Positions 32,618 through 41,256 of a stretch of DNA of 64,000 nucleotides are shown in pieces (position 1 is the first letter of the stretch; each line of letters starts with the position of its first letter). This stretch comes from Heliomarina sp018223035 (GTDB taxonomy: Bacteria > Pseudomonadota > Alphaproteobacteria > Rhodobacterales > Rhodobacteraceae). The stretch covers positions 1 through 64,000 of the forward strand of contig JAAEZD010000014.1 of NCBI GenBank assembly GCA_018223035.1, written 5' to 3'. Position numbers and translations under genes: made by a program. Below the pieces are notes generated by a model that saw nothing but the letters and a program-made list of their open reading frames with translations, did not search any database and had not been told where the DNA came from.

Positions 32618-33060
32618 CATTACCTCCGCATGGTTGCTGCGTAGGAAGTGAGATCGAACTGCAGGACGCGGAAAAATTCCTTTGCGGAAGTCTGCTATGC
32701 ATGACGAGTGTGGTCGTGTCGCGACGGTGGTCGGAAATCGAGGGTGGCGTCATCTCGGGGTGATGCAACACCCCGCCCAACTGGAGACGGCGAGCACCAG
32801 GCAGATCACGCCATGACGGCGATTGCCAATACCGTGCCGATGCCGCCCTGAGCTGTTCGCGTCGTGCCAGATCCAGTCGGGGAAGGCTGACGACCGGGAA
32901 GCTCTGCTTTAGCCCATTGCACTTGTCCTCCTTGCCTTAGGGGCCGAACCTCGAGCTGCTCAGAGCAAGCCGCCAAGGAATTTCGCAACAGACCTGAGAC
33001 ACGATCCGGGTGTGGCCGTGTCGCCAGAAAACGCGCAGAAGTCGCGGACTCGGCACGTGA
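32618..33060. other. 443-bp gap without a recognised gene
   Basis: I see no supported coding region, tRNA or repeat between the PrtN-like gene and the integrase. A 60-codon open frame at 32806-32988 lacks a start signal and is not called. Confidence 0.4.
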
Positions 33061-34371
33061 TCAGATGCTGGCCCAGTATTCCAGAACCCAGTCCAGCCAG
33101 TGCCAATTCTTGAATTTATCGCCTTTCTTTTCGACGTTCACATACCGATCCAAGCAGCTTCGAGACTGATGCCCTGAGGTCTTCATCACGAAATGGTCAC
33201 GCTTTCCCTTCTCGAACAGGCGGCTGATACCTTCGTGCCGAAGATCGTGAAAACGCAGATCGTCAATCTTGACGCGCTGCCGGTGGCGTCGAAAAGCGGT
33301 GCCTACTGAACGCGGATTGTATGGGAAAATAAACTCTGACGTCCTGGGCATGGAAAGAATGATTTTCATGGCCTGAGGGGTGAGCTTCACCCAAACGTCG
33401 TTAGTTTTCTTTTTGCGGGGGTGCTTCATCTGCCGGACCAGAATTTTTCGATCAGTCACGTTTAGGTCACTCCAGCGAAGACGACAGATTTCACTGAGGC
33501 GGCGACAGGAGAAGATGGCGAACACACTTATTGTGATGACAGGGATTTTTTGCCGTTTGTTCGCAAGCACTGCGTCAAAGATCAGATCGAGCTCATCGAG
33601 AGTGGGGCGCCGTTCACGTTCCTCGGACCGTGCCAAGATTTCGTCGTGCCACAATACTTTCATGGCGCGAACGACGACATCGTATGGGACATCCTCGTCG
33701 CGTTCAGCTGCCCACGTCAAAGACGAAGCAAGCATTGTCATGTAGGTCGCCGCGGTTTGCGGCATCATTTCCAACTTGAGCAGATCCTCTGCCGCGTCTT
33801 GGAACCACTTCAGGTCTATTGTAGACGCTGGTTCCTGACAGCGTGGGTGGTTAATCCAAAATTCGAGATTTTGGGTTGCGGTCTTTTCGACGCTCCGCCC
33901 CTTGTCCTTCCTTTTTTGAATTAGATCGCAGACACGAGGTGCCGTTTTTGAGCATTCTTCTTGCTTGGGAGCAAGTAAACCCAGTTGTATTTGGGCCAAG
34001 GTGTCATCTCGCCATTTCTTGGCGTCCTTGAGGCTTGAGAACGTCTTGCTTGTATTGATTGGGCCACCGTCGGTCCTGCGACGGATTTGCGCGCAGTATC
34101 TCGGAAGGCCGTCTTTCGGAGCGCGTGCCGAAATGAAGGGTTCGTCCGAACAGTCTTCTACTGTGGGAAAGTTGTCCGCTTTGGTTGAAACCTGCGCCCG
34201 CTTGGTCTGTTTCGGCTTTCGCGAAGAGACTTTCTTGCTGGTCCCGGAACTTTCGGCAGGTCGCGGCTGGGCGGGCAGTTCTGCGCGGAAGGCAAATGGA
34301 GAACCCGCTGCGCGGTCACGCGAGATTTGCTGAAGTAGATTCTTGGAGCTAACTTGGGTCGTGTGAGACAT
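33061..34371 (-). CDS. Tyrosine integrase next to dusA
   Basis: The 436-aa integrase has all catalytic boxes: Arg in SCRRLSEICRLRWSD, Lys in RQMKHPRKKK, H-x-x-R-H in HDLRHEG, His in SGHQSRSC and Tyr in LDRYVNV. The N-terminal 90 residues are Lys/Ser/Thr-rich and lead into an arm-type binding domain (GLPRYCAQIRRRTDGGPINT, LKDAKKWRDDTLAQI). It is divergent from dusA and starts 264 bases before the dusA ATG. This is the standard layout of dusA-associated integrases, which insert elements into the 5' end of that gene. It is less GC-rich than its neighbours, a sign of acquisition. Confidence 0.9.
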   Translation of the reverse strand: MSHTTQVSSKNLLQQISRDRAAGSPFAFRAELPAQPRPAESSGTSKKVSSRKPKQTKRAQVSTKADNFPTVEDCSDEPFISARAPKDGLPRYCAQIRRRTDGGPINTSKTFSSLKDAKKWRDDTLAQIQLGLLAPKQEECSKTAPRVCDLIQKRKDKGRSVEKTATQNLEFWINHPRCQEPASTIDLKWFQDAAEDLLKLEMMPQTAATYMTMLASSLTWAAERDEDVPYDVVVRAMKVLWHDEILARSEERERRPTLDELDLIFDAVLANKRQKIPVITISVFAIFSCRRLSEICRLRWSDLNVTDRKILVRQMKHPRKKKTNDVWVKLTPQAMKIILSMPRTSEFIFPYNPRSVGTAFRRHRQRVKIDDLRFHDLRHEGISRLFEKGKRDHFVMKTSGHQSRSCLDRYVNVEKKGDKFKNWHWLDWVLEYWASI

Positions 34372-34524
34372 GACCGTCCCTTTCTTGTTGATCGTTGAGA
34401 ACGTGGTGTCACTTCGATCTGGCCGGAAACCGTCCGAATGGGGTAAGGCGAGGCGCAGCCAGAATCAGGTGGTTCGCCTGGCCCTGGCGGAGCTCTGGCT
34501 CGGACATGATTGGCGGGATGGATG

Positions 34525-34541
34525 TTGCTACTCAGTAGCAA
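34525..34541. promoter_or_regulatory. Perfect palindrome between integrase and dusA
   Basis: TTGCTACT-C-AGTAGCAA has 8-bp arms around one central base. It lies midway between the divergent integrase and dusA genes and could be an operator or a recombinase/excisionase site. Confidence 0.55.
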
Positions 34542-34549
34542 GCTGTCTT

Positions 34550-34582
34550 GGAAAACCCCCGGAAACCGGGGAAAACCCCCGG
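34550..34582. repeat. Short direct repeats beside the dusA 5' end
   Basis: GGAAAACCCCCGG occurs at 34550-34562 and again at 34570-34582, exactly 20 bp apart, with CCGGGG between them that can pair with the C-run. A two-helical-turn spacing suggests arm-type binding sites for the integrase. Confidence 0.55.
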
Positions 34583-34635
34583 GAATCATGAGAAATCCCG
34601 TTAGGTGGCTGTCTGCATGTGCGGAGAGGAAGTGT

Positions 34636-35643
34636 ATGAAATTAAATGCAAAATACGCGTCACGGCTTGCCGTGGCACCCATGATGGACTGGACCGATCG
34701 GCATTGCCGGTTTCTTCATCGCCAGTACAGCCAGCATACCCTGCTATACACTGAAATGGTGACGTCACCGGCGCTCGTGCGGGGACAGGCGCTGCACCTG
34801 CTGGCACATCACGACTCCGAACATCCCGTGGCGCTGCAGCTTGGTGGCTCCGATCCGGCCGAACTGGCCGAGGCGGCCGTGATGGGGGCGGAGGCAGGCT
34901 ATGACGAGATCAACCTGAACTGCGGCTGCCCGTCGGATCGCGTCCAGTCGGGCAGTTTCGGCGCGGTTCTGATGGAAAGCCCCGATCTGGTCGCCAGATG
35001 CGTGACAGCGATGAAAGATGCGGTGGATGTCGATGTGACGGTCAAATGCCGCATTGGTGTTGACGATCAGGACCCGGAAAAAGTCCTCCCCGACTTCCTG
35101 TCCCGGATAGAGGCGGCTGGCTGCTCAAGGGTCACCATCCACGCCCGCAAGGCCTGGCTCCAGGGGCTGAGCCCAAAAGAAAACCGCGATATTCCGCCTT
35201 TGGATTATCCGCTTGTCCTGCGCATGGCCGAACAGTTTCCCGACCTGCATATTTCGGTCAACGGCGGCATCAAGACACTGAAAGAGGCGATCGGTTTCCT
35301 CGACGCGGGCCTTGACGGCGTGATGATCGGGCGCGCGGCCTATCATGACCCGACCACGGTGCTAAGCACGGCCGACGCTGAAATCTACGGGGATGGGGCC
35401 GCCCGTTCACCCGAAAAGGTCGTGCGGGCCATGCTGCCCTACATCGCCGCCCACCTTGCCGAAGGGGGCAAGCTACACCAGGTAACGCGCCACATGCTCG
35501 GCATGTTCGCGGGGCGACCCGGTGCGCGGGCATGGCGGAGGACGCTCTCCGAAGGCGCGCATAAGCCCGGAGCGAATGGCGATCTGGTCATTGCAGCGCT
35601 TGCGCAGGTCGAAGAAGCCGTCGAACTCGCAAATGCAGGATGA
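34636..35643 (+). CDS. dusA: tRNA-dihydrouridine(20/20a) synthase DusA
   Basis: This 335-aa FMN enzyme reduces U20/U20a in the tRNA D-loop with NADPH. It has AVAPMMDWTDRHCRF at the start, the catalytic Cys in NLNCGCPSDRVQSGSFG, VKCRIGVDD, the DusA-specific IHARKAWLQGLSPKENRDIP, and the FMN phosphate site SVNGGIKTL. The length is typical. The ATG at 34636 follows AGAGGAAG and gives the conserved N-terminus; longer in-frame starts upstream lie in the att-like region. The reading frame is intact, so any inserted element has restored a complete gene with a new 5' end. Right boundary of the accessory region. Confidence 0.93.
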   Translation: MKLNAKYASRLAVAPMMDWTDRHCRFLHRQYSQHTLLYTEMVTSPALVRGQALHLLAHHDSEHPVALQLGGSDPAELAEAAVMGAEAGYDEINLNCGCPSDRVQSGSFGAVLMESPDLVARCVTAMKDAVDVDVTVKCRIGVDDQDPEKVLPDFLSRIEAAGCSRVTIHARKAWLQGLSPKENRDIPPLDYPLVLRMAEQFPDLHISVNGGIKTLKEAIGFLDAGLDGVMIGRAAYHDPTTVLSTADAEIYGDGAARSPEKVVRAMLPYIAAHLAEGGKLHQVTRHMLGMFAGRPGARAWRRTLSEGAHKPGANGDLVIAALAQVEEAVELANAG

Positions 35644-35692
35644 CGCGGCCGGCTACGTGTCCGATCTGTGCAACTTCACGGGAACATAATCT

Positions 35693-36484
35693 TTGACGAA
35701 GTCGCAAGAGCTCGCAGATCTGGGGTGGTGCCTGTTTGACCATGATCCCAAGTTGATCGACTGGGCTTCGGCTGCTCTGCCTTCAGCTCGACTTGCCATA
35801 CGCGATCCGGCCCTTGCTCATCAGTTTCAGTGCGAAGGTACATGGTTCGTTGGCTTGGATGCCTTGCCGAATGATCCCGAGGGGCGCATCGACGGTTCAG
35901 GCCCGCTGCAGGGCACTGCCGTAGACTTCCTCCGCAGCGCCGAGGGCTGGTCAGACCTTCACCCTGCGCAAATCTCGGTGACCTATCCCGGCTATCCGAA
36001 GCCGCGAGATGGCGAAACACCGGCAGCCTTCCGCTATCGCCTCAAGCGGGATGCGGCGCATATCGACGGGATAATTGCCTCGGGGCCTCAACGCCGTCGC
36101 TTTATCAGCGAACCTCACGCGTGGATCTTGGGCATTGCGCTGACCGAGGCCGATGCGAAAGCCGCGCCGCTCGTGGTCTGGTCGGGCAGTCCAGCCATTA
36201 TCAGGCATGGATTGCTTGAGGCGCTTTCACCCTTTCCGCCGACGCAATGGGAGAGCATCGACGTGACCGACGCCTACCAGTCCGCGCGGCGCGAGGTTTT
36301 CGAGAGTTGTCCCCGCGTCGAACTGCCCATGAAACCGGGGCAGGCGGTTCTGCTGCACCGCCTCGCGTTGCACGGCGTGGCGCCGTGGCAGCAAGACGCC
36401 CAAGCCTCGGCAGATGGTCGTATGATCGCTTATTTCCGCCCGCCAATGTCGGGCGGCGTCGCCGAGTGGCTGAAGAACGACTAG
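35693..36484 (+). CDS. Phytanoyl-CoA/2OG-Fe(II) oxygenase-like protein
   Basis: The 263-aa protein has a double-stranded beta-helix oxygenase pattern: H123-x-D125 in RDAAHIDGI, a distal His in LLHRLALHGVAPW, and an Arg in DGRMIAYFRPP that would bind 2-oxoglutarate. It would hydroxylate an unknown substrate in the cytoplasm. The start is TTG at 35693; no better site is visible. It follows dusA by 49 bases and converges with the DUF1289 gene, overlapping it by 4 bases. The family assignment is from motif spacing only. Confidence 0.6.
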   Translation: MTKSQELADLGWCLFDHDPKLIDWASAALPSARLAIRDPALAHQFQCEGTWFVGLDALPNDPEGRIDGSGPLQGTAVDFLRSAEGWSDLHPAQISVTYPGYPKPRDGETPAAFRYRLKRDAAHIDGIIASGPQRRRFISEPHAWILGIALTEADAKAAPLVVWSGSPAIIRHGLLEALSPFPPTQWESIDVTDAYQSARREVFESCPRVELPMKPGQAVLLHRLALHGVAPWQQDAQASADGRMIAYFRPPMSGGVAEWLKND

Positions 36485-36711
36485 CGTTTCAGCCGGGCAG
36501 CCCGCCCGCCGCGTCGTTTTGCTAGCTTTGGCGCCCGCGATGGCAATTCCTGCATGATCGTCCGGCGTTCTTCCGGTTCCATTCGCGACCAGCGGGCGAT
36601 TTCTTCAATCGTGCGATAGCAGCCGGTGCAAATCCGCTCTGCCGGATGGATGACGCAGATCTGAACGCAGGGGCTTTCGATCTCGTCGCGTGTCCAGACC
36701 GGCGGTTTCAC
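36481..36711 (-). CDS. DUF1289 protein
   Basis: The 76-aa protein has the DUF1289 core, with four cysteines in SPCVQICVIHPAERICTGCY, followed by TIEEIARWSRMEPEERRTIM and a basic tail (KLAKRRGGRAARLKR). The cysteines suggest a metal or Fe-S site. Function unknown. Its ATG overlaps the ruvX stop as ATGA, so it is the third gene of the ccmI-ruvX-DUF1289 operon, an arrangement common in Rhodobacterales. Confidence 0.88.
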   Translation of the reverse strand: MKPPVWTRDEIESPCVQICVIHPAERICTGCYRTIEEIARWSRMEPEERRTIMQELPSRAPKLAKRRGGRAARLKR

Positions 36712-37190
36712 GATGCATTCTCCCGCTTGAGATGCCCGATCCGGTCCAGCGCGCCCTGCAGGATATAGCTGGCGGCGACGTGATCGATAACCTCGGCCCG
36801 GCGCTTTCGAGACGTATCCGCCTCGAGCAGCGCGCGCTCGGCGGCCACTGTGCTGAGACGTTCATCCCAAAAGCCGATGGGCATCTCGATCAACCGCACG
36901 AGGTTGCGGGCAAAGGCGCGGGTCGACTGACAGCGCGGCCCTTCGGTGCCATCCATGTTGCGGGGCAGGCCAAGCACGATGGCACCGATCTGCCGTGCCT
37001 CGACCAGTTCTACCAGTCGGGCGGCGTCCAGCGTGAACTTGCGCCGTTTTACCGTCTCAAGCGGCGTCGCAACGGAACCGAACAGATCAGACACCGCGAC
37101 ACCGATGGTCTTGTCGCCAAGGTCCAGCCCCATCAGCCCGCGCATCTGCGGGCAGGCGGCCGCGAATTCCTCGAACTCGTCATAGATCAT
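36708..37190 (-). CDS. ruvX: Putative pre-16S rRNA nuclease / Holliday junction resolvase RuvX (YqgF)
   Basis: The 160-aa RNase H-fold protein has GLDLGDKTIGVAVSD (first catalytic Asp), GAIVLGLPRNMDGTEGPRC, FWDERLSTVAAERAL and VIDHVAASYILQGALD (last acidic pair). YqgF/RuvX finishes the 5' end of 16S rRNA and has been proposed as a Holliday junction resolvase. It overlaps ccmI upstream and the DUF1289 gene downstream by ATGA. Confidence 0.92.
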   Translation of the reverse strand: MIYDEFEEFAAACPQMRGLMGLDLGDKTIGVAVSDLFGSVATPLETVKRRKFTLDAARLVELVEARQIGAIVLGLPRNMDGTEGPRCQSTRAFARNLVRLIEMPIGFWDERLSTVAAERALLEADTSRKRRAEVIDHVAASYILQGALDRIGHLKRENAS

Positions 37191-38434
37191 TCGGCAATCC
37201 CCGCTCTGTCTGCCGCCGCTTCGATCTGCGCAAGCGCCGCAGCCTCTCCGGCAAAGGCCGACCGGGCATTATCATAGATCGCCCGCGCCTGATCGAGGTC
37301 GCCCAGAACGCCAAGTGCGGAAATCAGCCGCGCCCATTCCTCGGGCGGTCCACCCTCATCGGCAAGCCGCGCGGCCAGCCCCTGAACCATGCCTTCGATC
37401 ATCGCCTGACGGTCCTCAGGTGTCATATCCCGTGTCGCCTCGACATCTTCCGCGCTGGGACCGCGCAGCTGTGTGCCGCCTGTCTGCGGCTCAGGCGGCA
37501 GGGTAAAGTTCACACCCGCCTCGCGCGCAACGCGGGTGATCTGCTCGCGGATCGGCGGGATCCAAGGCGCATCTGACGGGCTCTGTGTCAGCAGGTTGTT
37601 CCAGATCCGGAAGGCCTGATCGGGACGGCCGGTTTGCACCATCATCAGACCCCAGTAATACTGAGCCGCGCCATTTCGCGGGGCAAGCGACAGCGCCTTT
37701 TTCAACGCGTCTTCCGCCTCGGGCGAGACGTAGCCGCCCGCCGCGAGGATCAGCATATCCGCAAGATAGGTGAAATCCTCCGACCCGGCATCTTCGCCTT
37801 TAAGCGCGATGACACGCTTTTGCGCCGCATAGGCTGCTTCAAAATTTCCGCTGGCGGCCTCGTGGCGCGCCAAAAGGGACTGCCCGGTCAGGTCGTCGGG
37901 GCGGGTCGCAACGGTTTCGCGCAACTCTGCCACAAGGTTCTTGTATTCCTCGGTCAGGTTGGCAGGCGCGGGCTGGTCGGGCACGCTCGCTTCGGCGGTG
38001 GCCTGATCGGGCCGCGATGCGCGCAACTCCTCGGCCATGGAAACCCGGCGCTCAAGGCTCAGGTCTCCATATCCCGGCGCGCCAAGATCGCGGTAAAGGA
38101 AAAAGCTCCCCGCCACGACAACCGCCACCAGCACCGCCGCCATGGCCCACGACAGGGTCGGCGTGGCCTCGCTTTCCGCAGACTCGCCCCGTTTGTCGGC
38201 ATCGGCGGAAAGAATGCGCCGGGATACCTCGGTGCGGACGCGCTCCGCATCCTCGGAACCGATCACGCCGCGCGCCAGGTCGCGTTCCACCTCGGCCAAC
38301 TGGTCGCGATAGACCTGCACGTCATAGCCTTCGCTCTCCGCGGCCGACCGTATCCGCGATCCGCGCAGCAAGGCCAAAGCCAGTAAAAGCGAGACGCTCA
38401 GCGCCAGCAACAAGGTGATGATCCAGAATGTCAT
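37187..38434 (-). CDS. ccmI: Cytochrome c biogenesis protein CcmI
   Basis: The 415-aa protein has two membrane helices near the N-terminus (FWIITLLLALSVSLLLALAL and MAAVLVAVVVAGSFFLY). They enclose the leucine-zipper-like DVQVYRDQLAEVERDLARGV typical of CcmI. A periplasmic TPR region follows (LTGQSLLARHEAASGNFEAA, GAAQYYWGLMMVQTGRPDQA). CcmI presents apocytochrome c to the CcmF/H haem ligase. It begins a three-gene operon with ruvX and the DUF1289 gene. The other ccm genes are not in the window. Confidence 0.9.
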   Translation of the reverse strand: MTFWIITLLLALSVSLLLALALLRGSRIRSAAESEGYDVQVYRDQLAEVERDLARGVIGSEDAERVRTEVSRRILSADADKRGESAESEATPTLSWAMAAVLVAVVVAGSFFLYRDLGAPGYGDLSLERRVSMAEELRASRPDQATAEASVPDQPAPANLTEEYKNLVAELRETVATRPDDLTGQSLLARHEAASGNFEAAYAAQKRVIALKGEDAGSEDFTYLADMLILAAGGYVSPEAEDALKKALSLAPRNGAAQYYWGLMMVQTGRPDQAFRIWNNLLTQSPSDAPWIPPIREQITRVAREAGVNFTLPPEPQTGGTQLRGPSAEDVEATRDMTPEDRQAMIEGMVQGLAARLADEGGPPEEWARLISALGVLGDLDQARAIYDNARSAFAGEAAALAQIEAAADRAGIAE

Positions 38435-38638
38435 GCGTTCTCCTGCTCTGACGCCTATCTAGACCCCTGACGACCGGCGAAAAAGGGACAAAGCGGCACA
38501 TGTTCCAATTGATCACGCCGAATTATGCTTGGCAAAGTGTCGCTCCGGCAAATTTGCGTGACCTCGGGTCTTTCGTTCCCGGCCCGCAGACGCAAGAATG
38601 GAGCGACCAACATTCGAATCCAGTCCGGGAGCTTCTGA

Positions 38639-39883
38639 ATGAAACGTTACTCTGCTTTTGCCATCGCCCGCGAAGCTCTCCGATTTCATTCCGGTTGGGA
38701 ACGCGCCTGGAAAAGCCCGGAACCGCGCCGCCGGTACGATGTGGTCATCATCGGGGCAGGGGGGCACGGGCTGGCAACGGCCTATTATCTTGGCAAGAAT
38801 TTCGGCATCACCAATGTCGCGGTTATTGAAAAGGGCTGGCTCGGCGGCGGTAACACCGGACGCAACACGACGATCATCCGCTCGAATTACCTTCAGGATC
38901 CTTCGGCCGCGATCTATGAAAAGTCGCGCAGCCTCTATGAAACGCTTAGCCAGGAACTGAATTACAATGTCATGTTCAGCCCGCGCGGCGTGATGATGCT
39001 GGCGCAAACCCAGCACGAGATACGCGGCTACCAAAGAACCGCCCACGCCAACGCGCTGCAAGGCGTGGATACGCGGTTTATCTCGGCCCGCGAAGTCAAG
39101 GAACTCTGCCCGATCATGAATATCGATGGGCCGCGCTATCCTGTTCTGGGTGCGCTCTGGCAGCCGCGCGGGGGGACCGCGCGCCACGACGCGGTCGCTT
39201 GGGGATATGCCCGCGCCTGTTCCGACATGGGCATGGACATCATCCAGAAATGTGAAGTGACCGGCGTCCGTCAGGAGGAGGGTCAGGTGCGCGGGGTCGA
39301 AACATCGAAAGGCCCCATCGACTGTTCCAAGCTGGGCATCGTCGTCGCAGGCCATTCCGGTCGTCTTGCCGATATGGCCGGTTTCAGGCTGCCGCTGGAA
39401 TCCGTCGCCCTTCAGGCGCTGGTCTCCGAACCGATCAAGCCCTGCATGGACGTGGTTGTAATGGCCAACACCGTGCACGGCTACATGAGCCAGTCCGACA
39501 AGGGCGAAATGGTGATCGGCGGCGGCACCGACAGTTTCAACAACTACACGCAGCGCGGCAGTTTCCATCATATCGAGGAAACCGTTCGTGCCCTCATCGA
39601 AACCTTCCCCATGATCTCCCGGCTCAAAATGCTGCGCCAGTGGGGCGGGATCGTCGATGTGACCGGCGACCGTTCTCCGATCATTTCCAAAACACCGCTC
39701 GAGGGATGTTTCATTAATTGCGGATGGGGCACCGGGGGATTCAAAGCCATTCCCGGCTCCGGCTGGGCCATGGCTGAACTCATGGCTGCAGGACAGTCCA
39801 CGCTGGCGGAAGAATTCTCTCTCGACAGGTTCCGTGTCGGGAAATTCATTGACGAAAGCGTTGCCGCCGGAGTGGCCCATTGA
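38639..39883 (+). CDS. soxB: Sarcosine oxidase beta subunit
   Basis: The 414-aa flavoprotein has a dinucleotide motif VVIIGAGGHGLATAYYLG near residue 35, GGGNTGRNTTIIRSNY, and GTGGFKAIPGSGW near the C-terminus. It is the FAD/FMN subunit of heterotetrameric sarcosine oxidase, which turns sarcosine plus THF and O2 into glycine, 5,10-methylene-THF and H2O2. The length is normal. soxD, soxA and soxG follow, but about 1 kb further on; two small membrane ORFs and a terminator fill the gap, which is unusual for this operon. Confidence 0.93.
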   Translation: MKRYSAFAIAREALRFHSGWERAWKSPEPRRRYDVVIIGAGGHGLATAYYLGKNFGITNVAVIEKGWLGGGNTGRNTTIIRSNYLQDPSAAIYEKSRSLYETLSQELNYNVMFSPRGVMMLAQTQHEIRGYQRTAHANALQGVDTRFISAREVKELCPIMNIDGPRYPVLGALWQPRGGTARHDAVAWGYARACSDMGMDIIQKCEVTGVRQEEGQVRGVETSKGPIDCSKLGIVVAGHSGRLADMAGFRLPLESVALQALVSEPIKPCMDVVVMANTVHGYMSQSDKGEMVIGGGTDSFNNYTQRGSFHHIEETVRALIETFPMISRLKMLRQWGGIVDVTGDRSPIISKTPLEGCFINCGWGTGGFKAIPGSGWAMAELMAAGQSTLAEEFSLDRFRVGKFIDESVAAGVAH

Positions 39884-39995
39884 TGCCTCAGCACGCATAT
39901 TCTGCCTGTGGGGTTGGCGCTCCTGATGTGCAACAATGGAACTTTGCTATCGAAACTCACGTTAGATCGACGGGGCGAAGCAATAGGACAAGCAA

Positions 39996-40157
39996 ATGTT
40001 TGGACCGATACTGCTCAAAAAAGTCAATCCGTACCGTCGCGGACCCCAGTGGAGAGCGCGACAGTACAGTCGTTCGATCGCCAACAAGGCTATGTGGCTA
40101 CTCCTTTCAGAATTCGTGTTCGTCGCGGTCCTCGCATACCTCTTGCACAAGGTCTGA
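39996..40157 (+). CDS. Small membrane protein between soxB and soxD (first)
   Basis: A 53-codon ORF starts at an ATG with AGGA 7 bases upstream. The product has a basic N-terminus (KKVNPYRRGPQWRARQYSRS) and one hydrophobic helix (MWLLLSEFVFVAVLAYLL) ending in HKV. The positive-inside charge and helix length are those of a real single-span protein. There is no known family. It is close to the usual lower size limit of gene callers and may be missed in databases. Confidence 0.5.
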   Translation: MFGPILLKKVNPYRRGPQWRARQYSRSIANKAMWLLLSEFVFVAVLAYLLHKV

Positions 40158-40325
40158 AATCGGGGGAAGTCCCCAACTCGCGAATTTGGCCAAGTGCCTG
40201 ATCCAACTGAGGCACTCGGCGCCGCACTGTTCCGCCAAGCACGGTCGCATAAATTTTGAAGCTTCCGGGAACCGGACGAATTCAAAAATCGTTATGCTAG
40301 CGAAAACAAGCACAGGAGGGCCGAG

Positions 40326-40517
40326 ATGGCTCATTCATCGGAAACGGGACGGTCGTCAAACGGCGCTCTCGCATTCATTCTTGGCGGCGTCGTCGTGGCG
40401 CTGGGCGTTCTCGGCTGGATCGTATTTGGCGGTGGGATCCCCACTGCAGATCAGCCTGATGTTCGGATCGAATTGCCCAATGGGCAGGCGATCGAAGGAG
40501 AGGTCTCAGGAGACTGA
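40326..40517 (+). CDS. Small membrane protein between soxB and soxD (second)
   Basis: The 63-aa protein has one membrane helix (ALAFILGGVVVALGVLGWIV) and a short periplasmic tail (PTADQPDVRIELPNGQAIEG). AGGAGG lies 6 bases before the ATG, a strong site. A hairpin terminator follows 45 bases after the stop. Function unknown; similar short ORFs may occur in related genomes. Confidence 0.75.
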   Translation: MAHSSETGRSSNGALAFILGGVVVALGVLGWIVFGGGIPTADQPDVRIELPNGQAIEGEVSGD

Positions 40518-40560
40518 GTACTGCCGCTGTCATGCGGCTTTGGTAATATTAAAGAGTTTA

Positions 40561-40590
40561 AGATGGGCTTGCCTCGTGCCCATCTTTTTT
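40561..40590 (+). terminator. Rho-independent terminator
   Basis: AGATGGGC and GCCCATCT pair around a 9-base loop and are followed by six T. It ends the small membrane protein gene and separates soxB from soxDAG. Confidence 0.85.
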
Positions 40591-40886
40591 CATGTCAGGG
40601 GTGCAGAAGCCGACGCCCGACACAGCTTAGGGTGGCATTTCGCCGGGTTTCTGCGTCTGTGGATAAAATTTCGCAGCTTCGTTAACTTCTCGTTTCAAAC
40701 GGTTTACAAATCAATCGAAACCGGAGTTTTTCCCGTTTCCATTTTGAAACGTTGGGCCTTGTTCGGCCCCTTTCCCCGTTCCTACCCGTACAAGGCACCC
40801 ACTGATCGCTGCTGGTTCTCCGGATCAGCATTCAGTCGCGCTATCGGTTCTCTTGTGCGCGGCCGTCAAAGTCAGGAGATACGCCT

Positions 40887-41216
40887 ATGCTGATCCTTCA
40901 ATGTCCCTATTGCGGCGTTCAGGCCGATGAGACTGAACTGAGTGCTGGCGGCGAGGCGCATATTGAACGGCACGGTCCCGGCTCTTCCGACGAGGCGTTT
41001 GAAGAATATCTTTTCGCGCGGGAAAACCCCTTTGGCGTACACTTCGAGCGCTGGCGGCATTCCTATGGCTGCGGCAAGTGGTTTCATGCCGCGCGCAATA
41101 CCGTGACGCTTGAAGTCTATGGTACCTATCCCGCGCAGACCACCGAACCCCCGGCGAACATCCGCAAGCGGATTTCCGGGGTCGCGCCGGGCTGGACATG
41201 GAGGTTCCTTGGATGA
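40887..41216 (+). CDS. soxD: Sarcosine oxidase delta subunit
   Basis: The 109-aa subunit has the zinc-binding CPYCG at residues 6-10 and the later Cys in HSYGCGKWFHAARNT, with ENPFGVHFERW in between. It is the small structural subunit of heterotetrameric sarcosine oxidase. It starts the soxD-soxA-soxG run, 40 bases before soxA. Confidence 0.93.
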   Translation: MLILQCPYCGVQADETELSAGGEAHIERHGPGSSDEAFEEYLFARENPFGVHFERWRHSYGCGKWFHAARNTVTLEVYGTYPAQTTEPPANIRKRISGVAPGWTWRFLG

Positions 41217-41256
41217 ACCGGACCGTCGAAATATCCGAACCGGAAAGGAGCCCCTC

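Noticed and set aside
34372..34635. tRNA gene as the integrase target
   Set aside because: No cloverleaf or anticodon arm is visible; dusA itself is the more likely target.
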